Below are positions 1-13,792 of a DNA stretch of 64,000 nucleotides, piece by piece. The DNA is from Prinia subflava. Taxonomy: Eukaryota > Chordata > Aves > Passeriformes > Cisticolidae. The notes under the pieces were generated by a model. It saw only the letters and a program-made list of their open reading frames with translations. It searched no databases and was not told the origin of the DNA. The DNA lies in assembly GCF_021018805.1 (NCBI RefSeq), contig NC_086248.1, positions 28,714,922 to 28,778,921 on the forward strand, written 5' to 3'. The first letter of the stretch is position 1; every line of letters begins with the position of its first letter. Both the position numbers and the translations under genes were made by a program.

Positions 1-129
1 AATGTGGCTGCTCATGCTGGTATGATATTATTTCAGCAGCCTAAGACCAATCTGAAAGCCAACAGCTGGACCAGCTGAGACTATAGGAATAGGAAAAAGG
101 GGACATTGTTCTGCATTCCTCCCTCCCCC

Positions 130-178
130 TGTCCTGTAGTGACCAAGGGCTCCAAGGGACCTTGGTCACTACAGGACA
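130..178. repeat. 19 bp perfect inverted repeat with 11 nt loop
   Basis: Arms at 130-148 and 160-178 are exact reverse complements (left arm TGTCCTGTAGTGACCAAGG). The spacer at 149-159 is 11 nt. No known repeat family was recognised. It could fold as a hairpin in RNA from either strand or extrude as a cruciform in DNA. Confidence 0.9.
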
Positions 179-268
179 TAGCAGCCCTGTTTCTGATACA
201 CCAATTCACAGGATGTTCCAACAGCACTAATGTGTAGATCAGCACCAAACTCATCACAGGGGAAAGAC

Positions 269-304
269 GTGTGTGTGTGTGTGTGCGTGTGTGTGTGTGT
301 GTGT
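269..304. repeat. (GT)n microsatellite
   Basis: About 36 bp of GT dinucleotide with one interruption (a C at 286). On the - strand it reads as CA repeats and creates a spurious His/Thr-rich open frame. Confidence 0.95.
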
Positions 305-3300
305 ACCTGTTGCATCTGTTCCTGAATTGTGCTCTATGAATTGTGTTCCATACACTGTCACCACACATGAAGACCTGTCCTGGAACATCTGAGATTTACT
401 AACTACATGCATAATAAAGTAAAGGGTACTAAATATTCACAGAAGTCTAGTGACCAGTGGAATTAAAACACAGTGCTAGAGTTTCCGATTCTGTAGAATA
501 AGCTCACTCCACTGACTTCAAAACAGATACACAGGCTAAGGCCACACTGGTCTGTGGTTCTGAAAGCAAGACAGAGTCCTGAAAAAGAGAGAAAACACAC
601 ACTAGTTTTCCACCTTTTGTGAAAGAATGTGGGGAAATATTTACAAAGTGTGTAATTACATAAGGATGCAGAGGGCATGCATTGTCAGGGTATAAGTTTT
701 GGCCATAAGATTAAACCACTGGTCACATTTTGAAAATATAATGACAAGCAGAACAGAAGTGTACAGGTAAAAAGAGCACGCAACTCATTAATGTGTAGGA
801 CCATTCTTGTCATCTTATTTTGAGTTTGAGTATTGAACAAATGACAGTGTGTTTTATGGTAATTATTGACTTTTTGATGCCTCTTAGTATTGATGGAAAC
901 TGCAGAGCTAAAGTTTAGAGAAGACATTTAACCTATTTGGAAAATATAATTTAAAGTCTTTAAAAAAATAAAAAAATATATTAAAGGCAGTGATAATTTC
1001 AGATTCTGAACAGAAAGTCCTTAAGGTCTCAACGTGGGCTTTGCTGGATTAGAATTCATCTATTACTGGAAATTTGTATTAGTACAAAATTAATCAGAAA
1101 TGAACAATGAACTCCAGCTCATTCCATCTCCCTTTCTTTGGCTGCATTCTCAGATATCTGAGAAAAATTGTTTTTCCTAGCTCCTTTGGAGAGAGTTAGC
1201 AAGTTCCCTGCCAAGGTGAGCCAGCAAGGCTCAGTTAGTATGTCAGATAGTCTCCCAGGAGTCACAGTCACCCTCTTGCAACAGCAATTAACAAGAAAAG
1301 TTGCACTAAAAATTTGTTTTAAGTTATTAAAGTTCATGGCAGAATAGTAAAACTAGAAAACCACCTTGTAGGTAGCACAGTATTTTATCTTCTGTTTTAT
1401 ATTTCTACATTGATTTCAAGTTTTTCCTGCACTCTAAGTTGATCAGTAAAAATATCAATCACAGTGTTCTTTGAGGCTTCCAATATCCTTTCCAGGTATA
1501 AAAATAATGAAGATTAAAACATTCTGACATTTAAAGAGGGAAACTCTGAAAGGATCTGTTTCTCAAAATCAAAATTATTCAGTTACTGCCAGAATATTTT
1601 CCATAAATGTCAAGTTTATTCTAAAATATCTTGAAGACAAGTCTGAGCATAAACTACTGAAATTGTAAGAAGAATATTGCTTTACTGCAAATCTTCACAG
1701 CTGTTTATGACTAAATCAGATCAATGGCAACATATTCCTTTCAGGACAGTCTTCAGTATCTTTTACATGTCTTTAAAGCTTTTCTGAGTCTCCAGCAATT
1801 GATTAAGCTTACACTTCTGCATTTATTTCCATTCATCCCTTCTAGCATATAGGCTAACACAATAATGGAGAGAAGTTATTAATTTTTACCTGACTATCTG
1901 AGAAAAATGGAAGACCTGATAGCAAAGTCATAGCCAGATACCATAATATTTCATAATGAACTTGTGCAATGACAGTTGTCATTATCCATCTCTGTTTCTC
2001 AGTTTGCCTAATTCAGCATTACAATGGCAGGAGACACCTTCCTTTTCCATCCTATCAACCACAATTAGAATATGATGAAACAAGCATGACTTTAGTACAT
2101 CTAGTTTCTCTCACTCGGCTTTTTTTCTGCCTTCATCCTTTGTCAAGTGAAGCAGGGGAAACTCATTTAGTGACCTGTCATGGTGAGTAGAGAGATACCA
2201 CACAAAACTTTGTGGAAACGCCTATTTAGTGATTTATGGATTTATTGCTAGTATATATCCTGCTATGCTGCTGCAAGAAAGTACTTTTTCAAGTTCATTC
2301 CAAAAATACCCGTTTTCAGTCTTCCCCAATGAGAAAAGACCCAGGTGGGAAATATTCCCTGAAGACACATAGCTGCAGGCTGTGGATAAGGCCACAATCC
2401 TGGCAGAGGAAGAGCAGTTTGTCTGAGAGAATCTGCCCCATAGAGCCTCCAGGGAAGAGGGAGCCTCCTCAAACCCAAAAGCAATAAGATTCCCCATTCT
2501 AGCACTAGAGTACCTAGGAACAGTAGCTTTTTAAAGCTACCAGCTAAGTCTGGTAAATGAAGTTTTGAAACTCCTCCCTGTTATGCCTGCACCATTAGCA
2601 GTGTCTTGTTTGAAGGAAGAATGCATTGCAAGCTACTGGTAGTCTATCAGCTACACTTGATTGCACTCCATCAACTGCTGGCAAATTTTTTTACAGCCAC
2701 TCTCTCTCTCTCAATTTTCCCTTTGATCGACTGGCCAAGAAGACTTATTGCAACAGAAGCATACTGAGTCTTGCAGAGTAAACTGCATAGCAAATCTCTC
2801 AGACAGAGGCACCGGCACTGACAATTTCTTGAAGCCTTAAGGTTATTTTTTCTTCAAAATTAACTTATTATACATTATATAGCTTAATGATAAGAGCAGC
2901 TTGGCTGTGTTTTTTTCATATACCAAACTCATCCTTTCCAAAATAGAGGATGACAGTTTATTTTCACATACTTACAGACTAATGAGATCCACTCAGAAAG
3001 AAACATCTGCCAATAATGTGAATATTGTGTTCGCTTTCATACATACAAATCCCTGCTTATAACAGTCTTTGTCCTTATCTTGACAATATTGTACAAGCTT
3101 TTTCATTTCAAGAATCAGACTCGCAGTTTTCTCTCTGCTTGCCCACACATGCTGTGCAAGTAATATCCCTTGTATCTCTGTCATTACAAAATTTCACATC
3201 ACCCACCTAAGTAACATATACGTAAAAACTTGTAAATTCTTTGGAAAATTGCGTCATAAAAAGATCTTCTAGGCTGGTCTTACTAGCTCAGGTTTCATCT

Positions 3301-5011
3301 AGTGAAGGGAAAGTAAGCCTCATAGCTTGCCATTTATAAAGGTTTAAGAGTGAATTTGAGTTTTCTCACAAAACAGAAATGAAGGAAAGGATAGAACAAC
3401 AATGGTTAAATAAAACCCAGAAAGCTTAAAGGAAAACTAATTTAAAATACAGCAAAAAAAAAAAAAAAGTTCAATTTAAAAGTTAATGTTGATGTAAAAG
3501 GCACATAGAATTATATTAGTGCTTTAAATTATTGTTAAACCCCTGGGAATATACAAGTATGAAAATTGTCCAAATCCAGACATCAAATTTTATTGTCTTC
3601 AAGGCAAGTCTGTAGCTTTTTTTATGCAGTGGAGAATAGAGAATATAAAATTTTAGACAAGATATCAAGTGAAGCAGCAGTGAAACTGTGTTTACATAAA
3701 ATAGCCAGTAACAATCATAGCCAAGTGACTTTGACCAGTGTACCTTTCGGTGTCCAGTAAGCCCCTTGTTTGTAAGAAATAGGATGCTTTCCATATGCTG
3801 CACAGTAAACATTTGTATCAACAGAGAACAATAAAATATGAACAATTTTAAAAGTGAATTTGCTAGACCAGCAAAACCAACTAATGTAGAAGAGGAAGAA
3901 ACAATGTTCCTGTTTTTCTTCTGTAACAGCCATCAAACAGGACCACCATCCATCCGTCAGAATGAGAAATGAGTTTGTAGTGAACACAAAGTAACACCCA
4001 CGCCCTTACATACACAAGCACCTTCTAAAAGGAAGGGGATTTACAAGTGTAATACAGGAGGGGTTTTCCAAAGGGAAGACCAAATTATTGCAGGTGCTTA
4101 GGCATCTAGAGGTGTATCAGTCAGAAGTTCAGCCGATAGATGCAGACTTGTTCTTCTCATCTCTACTTTGACTTGTTTACTCTCCTGCTTTTTTGTGAGC
4201 TGATACTGATACTGTCCATCCATTTCCAATATAGACAACAGTTTTCAAACGACGATACCGCAGAATTTATGACTGTTTCACACACAAGTCTTTACATAAG
4301 GCTTTAATAGCAGTTCTTTAATTTTTTGTTTGACACCATATTATCCATCATTTTGAACCTAGAATGATTTTGCTAGTTTTGAATCATCACCTGTATGTCA
4401 TGGTGTCCTCGAGCACCCGTACAAACAATGTTTATTTTTTGAATATTGATGCTTCTGTTATAGTCTGTGGAATGTAAATGCAAATTCATGACTAGAAGCT
4501 TTTTCCTGTTAGATGAACTAATTTTTTTCTGATTTCATATTTTTTTCATCTAAAATGACTTAAAAGAATAATTTATCCCTAATATTTTAAAACAAAAAGT
4601 GAAAGTGCTTTTGCATAATATTCCATTTTAATTGCTCTGCACTAGTACCTTAATACATCTTGCATAGTATCAGCAGTTAAGAAGGGAAATAAACTGAAAG
4701 AATCTGGACTGTGAAGTTTGCTATATTCCTATTTAATTCTGTAGTAAGCTCACACAGCAGTGCAGGGATGAAAGAAAGACCTTGTTTAAAAAATGGGGAT
4801 CTGCCACATATGTTGTGGACATCCAAAACATTTTAGTTGAAAGTGCTACACTATGAAAAATTTGTGTTATTTCAAAGAATTAAATAAAAGGCTTAGCTAT
4901 TTACTGCCAAATACTTCACATAACCATTTATTACTGTTCAAAGTGGGTCTAAGTGCCACAAAATGAGAACAGTATTCCCACTTCTAACTCATATTAAGAA
5001 AGAGTTAAGAA

Positions 5012-5345
5012 ATAGAGATAGAGATAGAGATAGAGATAGAGATAGAGATAGAGATAGAGATAGAGATAGAGATAGAGATAGAGATAGAGATAGAGATAGA
5101 GATAGAGATAGAGATGGAGATGGAGATGGAGATGGAGATGGAGATGGAGATGGAGATGGAGATGGAGATGGAGATGGAGATAGAGATAGAGATAGAGATA
5201 GAGATAGAGATAGAGATAGAGATAGAGATAGAGATAGAGATAGAGATAGAGATAGAGATAGAGATAGAGATAGAGATAGAGAGATAGAGATAGAGATAGA
5301 GATAGAGATAGAGATAGAGATAGAGATAGAGATAGATAGAGATAT
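5012..5345. repeat. Compound hexamer tandem array (GATAGA / GATGGA / GATAGA)
   Basis: About 334 bp of perfect or near-perfect 6 bp units. The order is a GATAGA block up to about 5112, a central block of exactly 11 GATGGA units (5113-5178), then a second GATAGA block. A register shift occurs near 5280, and a short GATA tetramer run ends the array. It lies deep in an intron. The Arg-Asp / Gly-Asp and Ser-Leu / Ser-Pro frames through it are by-products of the repeat, not proteins. The unit periodicity and central variant block suggest unequal exchange or slippage. Confidence 0.97.
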
Positions 5346-8300
5346 AAAGGTATATAAATACAGAGGCATTTATTCATGAAGAGAAAGGATCAGTTTAAAG
5401 ACATGCAATGTCCAGAGAAGTTCAAGTAGCAGAAATTTTGAAAAGATTGCAGCTGTAGTTGAATCACATACGAGTAATACAAAGTCAAGGTAAGGGGAAA
5501 AGTGCAAATGTTACTATTGCTGAATCTGGAAAATCTGAAAAGAATATTATTCTTTTACTATAAAAACTATCTATTAAGTATGTAAGTGAAATATAAACTA
5601 TTTCCTGACAGCATGTATCTGGAAGAGGACAAAGCAAGCTGTCCATTTTTATAACATTTTCCATGAAGATATTAGTGATAGTTAATAAAAGGATTCATTT
5701 GGGTTTTGTCTTAAACTTCCCTAAAATCCTCTGACTTAAAGAAAAGTATGTAGTTCTCATAATTCATTGTCTGGGAGTTTCACATTCATCACTGTATTTG
5801 TCCTTACAGTACTTTTGGAGGGAAATATTATTTTTCTCACTTCACAAATGTGGGGGGAGAGAGGGGCTATCAGTAATATTTCATATAATAAGTACCCAGG
5901 CATGTTTGAGCAAAAAGAAGTGATAGAAAACTTTCTCAAAATTTTGGCTTCTAAATTAAGTTTTGAGGCAGTAGGAGAAGCACTACTCAAATGTTTTCAG
6001 AAAGACAAAATAGGATCCATGTTTTGTTACAAGGGTTTCAGAGACTTTGGCTTTGTCTATACATCTTCTATTAATTAAATGAGCCAGGAACTCTTCTCTG
6101 GCTCTGAGAGTAATCCATAAAAGCTCTTGTCTTCCAGAAGAAGCAAGGTGCATCCATGCAGCCTTTTGGCCTGTGCTGTCCTTTGGAGTGTGATGAGTAT
6201 CGCACAGAGTGGTATTGCTTGGCAGAGGCCATGGCAAAGATGATGCCAGCATTCCAGCAGTGTGGATAGTTACCCACCAGGTACTGGAACCCATAGCCTA
6301 TCCTTCCTTAGCTTGTTAGTCTAGACATGGTCTGCATTTTGAAAATATTGCTTGATTTGTGTGCATGTGATAAAGTCTTGAAACTGTAATCAAGTTGTTA
6401 TATCTAGCAAAGTCACTGCTACAGAAATTTTCCTATGTTCTCCTTAGGAAAAACAAACCAAAGCAAACAAAACCCCAAACAATAAAACAAGTCTAAAAGC
6501 AAAGTCTAAAATAACACCAGTAAAAACTCTCTACACCCCTTGCCAAAGAGTTCTATGGAATCTGAGAAGGTATATTTTCTGTTTGCTTATTTCCATCACC
6601 TTATTCTCCTAGTGTCTGAAACTCAATCAGAACAAGCTACCGTACAGGTTACTGTTCTTAGTACGCTGACTCTGCTTGTATCCTGGTGTCACTCAAATTT
6701 GGGAAGAGACCTCTTTCTGAAATACAATATAGATTAGAGAGTGCTGTCTCTTCAATATTTGGTCATCAGATGTGTGCAATCAATTCAGTCTTTCCAAAAC
6801 AATAGTAAGTTTGTTAAATGCTGACTTCACTAATACTTCCCTCTTTGGCAGAATTTGGCAGGTTTCTGGCAAGTCTAGTCCATTAGTTTTTCATCTCTTA
6901 ATTTGCTGATATTAACTCTCAGGTACTGGGATTTTTTCCAAGACAAGGTCAATGTAGAGCTGAAAATCTTTCTTTAAAGCCTTTTCTTCTTGTGTTGATA
7001 GCTGCTTTATTTAAGCAGTGGATAGTGGCCACTGTCATAAATATTTTTGCCTCTGCACAATGCTAAAAAAATAAAAGTCTTGAAGTCCGATATAGAATGT
7101 CATGCAAAAATTTTGAACCAGAGAATTCCACTCAGTGTTCTTTTTTTTATTATTATTATTATGTGATAGGAAAAATAAAAAGACTACTAGTATCTTCTTT
7201 TCCACTTTGATTTATCAGTCGTTTTCTGTAAAGACTTTTCACATGGCCATAACTTGACGGGTCTTCTTCCAACTACTTTGTCTATGTGTTTGTCTATGGC
7301 ATGCTGATTGCAAGATGCTGCACCCAACATTGTTGTTGTTATAGAAAAGCTCTGCAAAAAATATTGTCTTAGAATGGTTCTTTTATTTCTTACTTTTCTG
7401 TAACTTTTTAAAGTCATGTGTGTGACTCCAAAAATGTAAGAATAAAAAATAGTTTTTAAAAGTTTCTCCCTTTATTCTTCACAGCCAGGTATCATATTAT
7501 ATTAGAAACACCCTTGTTAGTAAAGGTTTTTCTAAAATTGGCTGAATTTCCTATTTATTTATGTCACACTTGTGAATTTCCTGATTCATATTTCCAGTGA
7601 GAGAAAGACTCATTTTTTGGGCCTCAAATCTGTATTTACTAATGTATCATATTTTGTAACATCTCTGGTGTAAATGCACATATTCTGGTTATATATGGCG
7701 ATATTAAGAACTGTCGATGAAACTGTATCTGAGCCACAACTGGTTCTGCTTCCAGAGAGTGGACAAGCAGTAGCAATTAGTCTGAATGATCATTTTAGAG
7801 GTGCTCAAGTGGTGAAGGTCTGTGACCAACACCCGTTACATACACAGCTTCCTGATAAGGGCTTTCCTGCAGGTGTACAGCAATTCTTCATCTGGGTGGA
7901 TTTTCCAGGACCCTACACTAACATCTGACTGTGGGCACACTTTGGTCACTGACATTCAATTTAATGCCCAGTGAGCTACAGACAGCAAATGGTGTTGTCT
8001 GCGTGTCCTTAAAAATGCACAACTTCCCTGACGGGCTTCAGTTAATTCTTCACAGTTGTGACTTTCTCTTTTCCTCAATATTGCCCGATAAAATCCCTCT
8101 TTTGCTGCTAACATGTTAACTGTGTTGCTATTTTTTAACGCTTCGTGAGACCTCACTTTTCCTGGTGTGAGATCTGGGTCTAAATAAAGCTGTGCTGGCA
8201 AACTAGCATCTCTGATGCTATCTTGTCTTTTATTAGTGTCTGCTTTTAACATTCTGTTTTTGCAGGGTTCAGCAAGACTGAACTGCAGCAGCTAAAACCT

Positions 8301-9894
8301 GTTTCCTTTTTTTTTCCCTCTCTTACTCCTGGAACCCTCCAATAGATTTGGCATTATCAAATCTTCTTTTTTTTGCTCAGCCTATTAATATGAAAAGTCC
8401 CTCGTTCTTTGTTGTATCCTTTTCTTCCATTGATTCTCTGAGAAGGGACATGCAGGGTCTTCAGCAATGCCACCTGTGTCATGGATCAGAACATTTTCCT
8501 GATATTGCCAATTATGTTACAAGCTCCTGATACTGCTGAAGTCTGTAGACCAAGCAAGGCCCTCACAGTAGCCTTTATGACACAGGCATTTGTAATCCTG
8601 GCTTCATTACTGCAGGGAGATGGAGTTGAGTTTCTTTCAGAAGTTTCCTCTTTTCCTGTTAATTCACCCTTGCACCAGTGTTGCAAGGTTTCTTTTTCTT
8701 TATTCCTCCTTTGGATAGCATGCTTCTTTCCACTCTTTGTGTCACTGTGGGTGGCCACGTATAACAAACATTCCTAATATTTGAGCTTCAGGTGAAAATG
8801 TTTTCAAAAGTGGACATTCTTTCTGCTTACTCTCTTCATCCTTCTACAAGGTTGGATTCCTCTCTTCTAAAAAATTGCACAGACCACTGCCCAGCCCATT
8901 GTTTTATCTGCTGATATAAAGACACAACTCCTTTCTAGTGGTCAAACTGAAATTTTCCAACACCAGAAATAACAGTCAAAACAAATCTCTTGAGCAGACG
9001 GTATGGGCAACAGCTGTGGATCAGGGTGAGCTTTGCACTCAAACCCATCTGTACCTGGCAGGAGTTCCAGCCCAGGCCCAGCTGTGAGGACCAGATGAAC
9101 CTTGCAAACCTCCCTTCAACACCACAGGCAAAGGGGATGAGATATCTGCCAGTATTATGGCTTTGGAATTTCCTGGGGTGAACAATCCCCTTGCCAGTAC
9201 AAAGAGGCACACAGAGAGCAGAGATCTGGCCCCTTCAATTTCAGTTGCCCTAGGAAAATTACTTCTTTGAAATTTATCAGTATGTTTTGGCAGATGTAAT
9301 TCCATTAATTCTGGTGGCTTTGTTAACACATCATAGCATGTTTCTTAGATCCCTCACCTCTGTAACTTTTCTAAGTAGAAGTGATGTGTAAGTATGCCTG
9401 TCATATCAATTTCAAAACATTGGGACTAGAAAATAGGGTTACATCAAGGTGAAGCAGTCCAGTGGCTGGGATAAACTAAACAAGTGCAAGGATCACTTTT
9501 TTAGTGGGGTTTAGACACAAGAGGAGTGGGAAGCAGTGCAGCTACTATTCTCAGTTGTGCGTTTTTATTAGAAACATATACAATCCTTTTTTATTTGTGT
9601 AAGAATTTCTTTCTGAAGATGTCTGTTCAGTGTCCACAGCATTCCTTCCCTAAAAACACATTTTACTAATATGGTTTTTTACTAATACTTTTTTTTTATT
9701 TTTTACTAAAATCAATAAAAAGAAATATAAATTTTTAAGTAGAAAAATGTGCCAAGAAGTGTGTCTATCATGTACAAGAAAGACCAGGCAATGATTCTTG
9801 TGAAAAAATTGAGTGTGAAACCAAGTATTTCTGTTAACAGAAAATTTATCCTGAATTAATGTTCTTATCATCAGTTTGTTCTTTTGCTAAAAAT

Positions 9895-9985
9895 CAAAAA
9901 ATAAATATTAAAACAAACAAAAAACCAAACTAACAAACCAACCAAACAAAAACCCAACACCAACCACTCAAACTCAAACCTCCAA
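9895..9985. repeat. A/C-rich low-complexity tract
   Basis: Runs of AAAC, AACC and ACAAAC units with no fixed period. Similar A/C-rich tracts on the same strand occur near 6446, 38664, 51112, 62126 and 62650. Confidence 0.8.
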
Positions 9986-12900
9986 ACAGCTTTGACAAAT
10001 ATGCAATAAACCATGAGAGCTAAATATCACCAGCCCTCACTTTCAAGAATGATACTTACATTTTCAACTCAGAAAAGTAAACCAAACCCCAAAATATAAG
10101 CATGTACAGTTTTCATTCTAAAATAAGAAAAATTATAAATATTTCAGGAAACTCCTATAACACAAAACACCTATAAAAAGCCAAATTTTTTTGCCTATCT
10201 TTCAAAAGATATGTTACTAGGCTTCAAATCAGGTAATTAAACCAACATTTTTGGATAGCCATGCAGATTCAAAATAACCTGGGACATCCTTCGTGGACTT
10301 CTTAGTTTGCCTTTGATGACTCTGGGCATCTTCCTCAGGCTGTCTGCTTCAGTCAGATAGAATAGCAGAAGGCAAAAGGACAATATCAACAATACATGAA
10401 GCTATTTTTATAGTGTCTGAATCGATCTCTATGGCAACATTTTTTAACCTATTTAGATTTTTTAAAAAATCTCTGTATCTCTCTTCCCCTTATTGCGTTA
10501 TTCTGTTGAGTGACAAATATTGATAGAAAAATGAACACAATGTCCACAAACAAACACCTGTTGAGTTTGGAAGAATAGGTGCTTCTTTGCTTTATATTTG
10601 ACCTTTTGCTTAAACAGATATTTCAAAGACATCTCACTAAACTTCTTTCCAGTTCTTTGAGAAAAAATTAATAGGAAAAAAGAAAGATACATTCAACTTG
10701 CAATCCAATTACTCCAAACATGCATAGATGTAAAATTTTTCGAGTTTGTGTTTGAAGACAGTGCTGCGTGTGTCGTCATCATGTTTTTCACTTGAGGGAG
10801 ACAAATACAGGCAGGAAAATAAAATAGTTTTCCAAGGTCATCCAGCCAGCTAGCAGTTTCCCTTACTGTAGTAGCAGATTTACACATTCTCAGTAATTAA
10901 ACAAGTGGTTTCTGATATTACACTTTATACCTAAGGTCTCCTTATTTGGCAGGTTTACATATCTGACTCACTATATTCTTGTCGCTCCCTTCTGCTGTAT
11001 GAAAAATGCCCACAAACAAGCAGGAAATAGGACTATACCCCGAGAACTTCCAAAATGATTGCTTCAAAAGGACGCTAAATTCATTGAGAGAAAGAAATCT
11101 TTATGAAAGTGGAGGAAATTTGTTTTTGAAAATCCTATGTAGCTGTAATCCATCAAAGTTCCATATAAGAATAGTAGGTCTGAAACATATGTTCTTTATT
11201 GGAGGAAAAAATAGCTGAAACTGAAGAGTGATGGCTGTAATGAAGTGGGGATGATAAAAAAAATGTGCAGTGTTGGGGTGAAAGCAGCTGGTGCTGGCCT
11301 GGGCTACCTGCAGGAGAGTTTCTCTGAGAATCTGGACCTTGGTGAAACAGACAGCAGAGGAGTGCTTGTTTTCACTGTGGAGATGAATGGGATTTTCTTC
11401 ACACTGGAAGAATTCTTATCCCTCATGAAGTGACCTGATTTTTAAAATTATCTGGTATAATTTTGCTACCTGCCAGCTTTAGAACGTAAGAACAGCAGAA
11501 TCAGCTCAGCTCAGTGATCTGCCTTATTCACTGTGCTGTCTACATTAACCAGACATACAGGAAAGACTACAGAAACAGGAATGAGTGATCCTATCTCTGA
11601 TATCACTTCATGACTTTTTGCAGTCAGCAATTTAAAGATTTTCTGAGCCAGGACTCCATCCAAAGCATCCATCAGTCAGGCTATTCTCTAATCCACTTTA
11701 AACTCATTTATCACTTTGGCTACCTTCAAATCCTAAAGCAGCGATTCTGCATTTCAATTTTTGTTGTGTATCAATCACATAAAAATCAAATAATAGGTTG
11801 AACATCCTAGCTCTAACACTTAAAATTTTATTTGAATGCAAATTACATTATTTGTATCCTGAGCAGAGTTGTTTGTCTTTACAGTCACTCACAATAACTG
11901 GAAGTAAATTTCAAAAAGCACCACAGATGAGACTGATTCATGTGTATCCAACACTCAGACAAAATTGCAGATGATCGGCTGCATCCTGTTGGCTCTTGTG
12001 CTTCATGCAAAACCCAGAGTGCTGTGATACAAGCCAAAGTGTCATCATTTCAGCTTCATCAGAATGTGCTTATATTTTTAAGCACCAGCAATTTTCTTAC
12101 AAATACTATAAACTCTGCAATTTATTTAATTGAAAATTTAGTGTTAGATAGTTTTTGATTTAGAATAAGAAACTCTAAGAGGAAGTTTTGAAATGTATTG
12201 GTGGTAGTTTACTGAGATCAATTGAGTAATTAAAATGGGTGTTCTCACCAGAAAAGTTTTTTTAAAAAAGAGTGTCAATAATATCAACCAGTTCTTTCAT
12301 ACCACATATAGACAGCAAGTTGTCTTAAAACTGGCCAACTAAATGTAGAATAAAATAGCAAAGAATAGGTTTTTTAAAAAAATTTAATGGCTAAAATTAG
12401 CAAAGTTATTTACAGGAGAGGGGGAAGAAAAAGGCACTAAATAGCCACTTCATCTGGATGAAGTTTATTCAACAGCAGTTCTAAAGTAATTAATAGCAAG
12501 CACTTACCATAAAGCCATCATAGCATTGCCACCTTCAAGGGCTGAAAGCAATTTATCTTTAGGAACTACATCCTAGCGTGGATTGAGAAGGTAATATTAA
12601 TGAAGGAGAGAACGAGGAAATAATAGCACGCTTAAAGCTGACTAGAACTGAAATCAATGACAAGAGGCAGCCAGACACACATGAGTAATTTATTAAGCAG
12701 TGATAGATTTGGGTAAATAACACTGCAAAATCAGTCCTTCTTCAGATATGTGAGGTGAAGATAAATTGGCAGTTTTGTAAACTGAGCAATTCTGTTTGCC
12801 CTTTGACTAATAGGTAAAACAGGACCTCAAGAAATGCCCTTGGTCTTTTCCTACCTGACTCTCACTGATGTATTTATACCAAAAGCTATATTAAATCCCC

Positions 12901-13766
12901 TGGAGTAAAGACACTACTAGAATTAAACTTCTGTCAAGGCATTGCCCTGAGTGATTGGGTTACTGGCAATCGTGTTTATCAGGCTTCCTGGAGTGCTGGG
13001 CTCTGCAAGGAGACTGCAGCCTGACTCGAGCACAGAGCATATGCAGTTCACAACACTGAAGTAAAAACAATAAAGGTGTTGGCTTGTGTAAGTCCATCCT
13101 CCCTGGTAAAATACATGTTCATTCACACAGTGATCTCATACAGGTTATTAGAGACTACAAATCACCTTCTTATAAAACATTAATATCTTCTCTCTGTATG
13201 TTTAAGTGGCCACTATTCTGCTATGAGTGGAGCAGCAGATTAAATAGCCCAAATAACCAGGGGAAACTCAGGCCATCTTCTTTCATGTGCTGCAAGAATA
13301 AAACACCTTTTAAACAAATGTTCATAATGGGGAATTTGTACACTGTCTGATTCCTCTTGTCACTGCTTAGATTTCCACTGCTCAGAAATTTATACTTGAT
13401 TTAATTAATATTAAATTGATTGTGTAGACTTTCTGGTTTCCTGCTGCTTCCTGAAAAATTGAGACACTAACTATTTTATTGTGGTAGGCATCTTTAATGG
13501 CAAGTTCTTCAAATTCCTTGGAAAGCATTATCTCAGAGCATATATAATGCTCCCCTGAAGAAAGCTATCATGTTGCTAGGCACTAGTTCTCTATAGATCA
13601 TCTTGCTGAAATCTCTATGCACTCTCTCCACAAAATTTTTCCCTCCTCATTTGGAGACCTCTTTTGTTCTCAGCAGGAAGCTCATGTTCTTAGACTCCCT
13701 GGGAGCTAAACAAAAGTGAAACCAGTGGATATGAAGCCTTGCAGAGAGCTTTGGGTCCTCACAAGG

Positions 13767-13792
13767 CTCCCTACAGGGACTTCTGTAGGGAG
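13767..13792. repeat. 10 bp perfect hairpin with 6 nt loop
   Basis: Arms CTCCCTACAG (13767-13776) and CTGTAGGGAG (13783-13792) are exact reverse complements around GGACTT. It is too short to be called a microRNA precursor, and no wider pairing is evident. Confidence 0.7.

Noticed and set aside
4963..5379. Open frames of Asp/Arg, Ser/Leu and Tyr/Leu repeats across the hexamer array
   Set aside because: All are translations of a 6 bp tandem repeat in several frames on both strands; no gene context.
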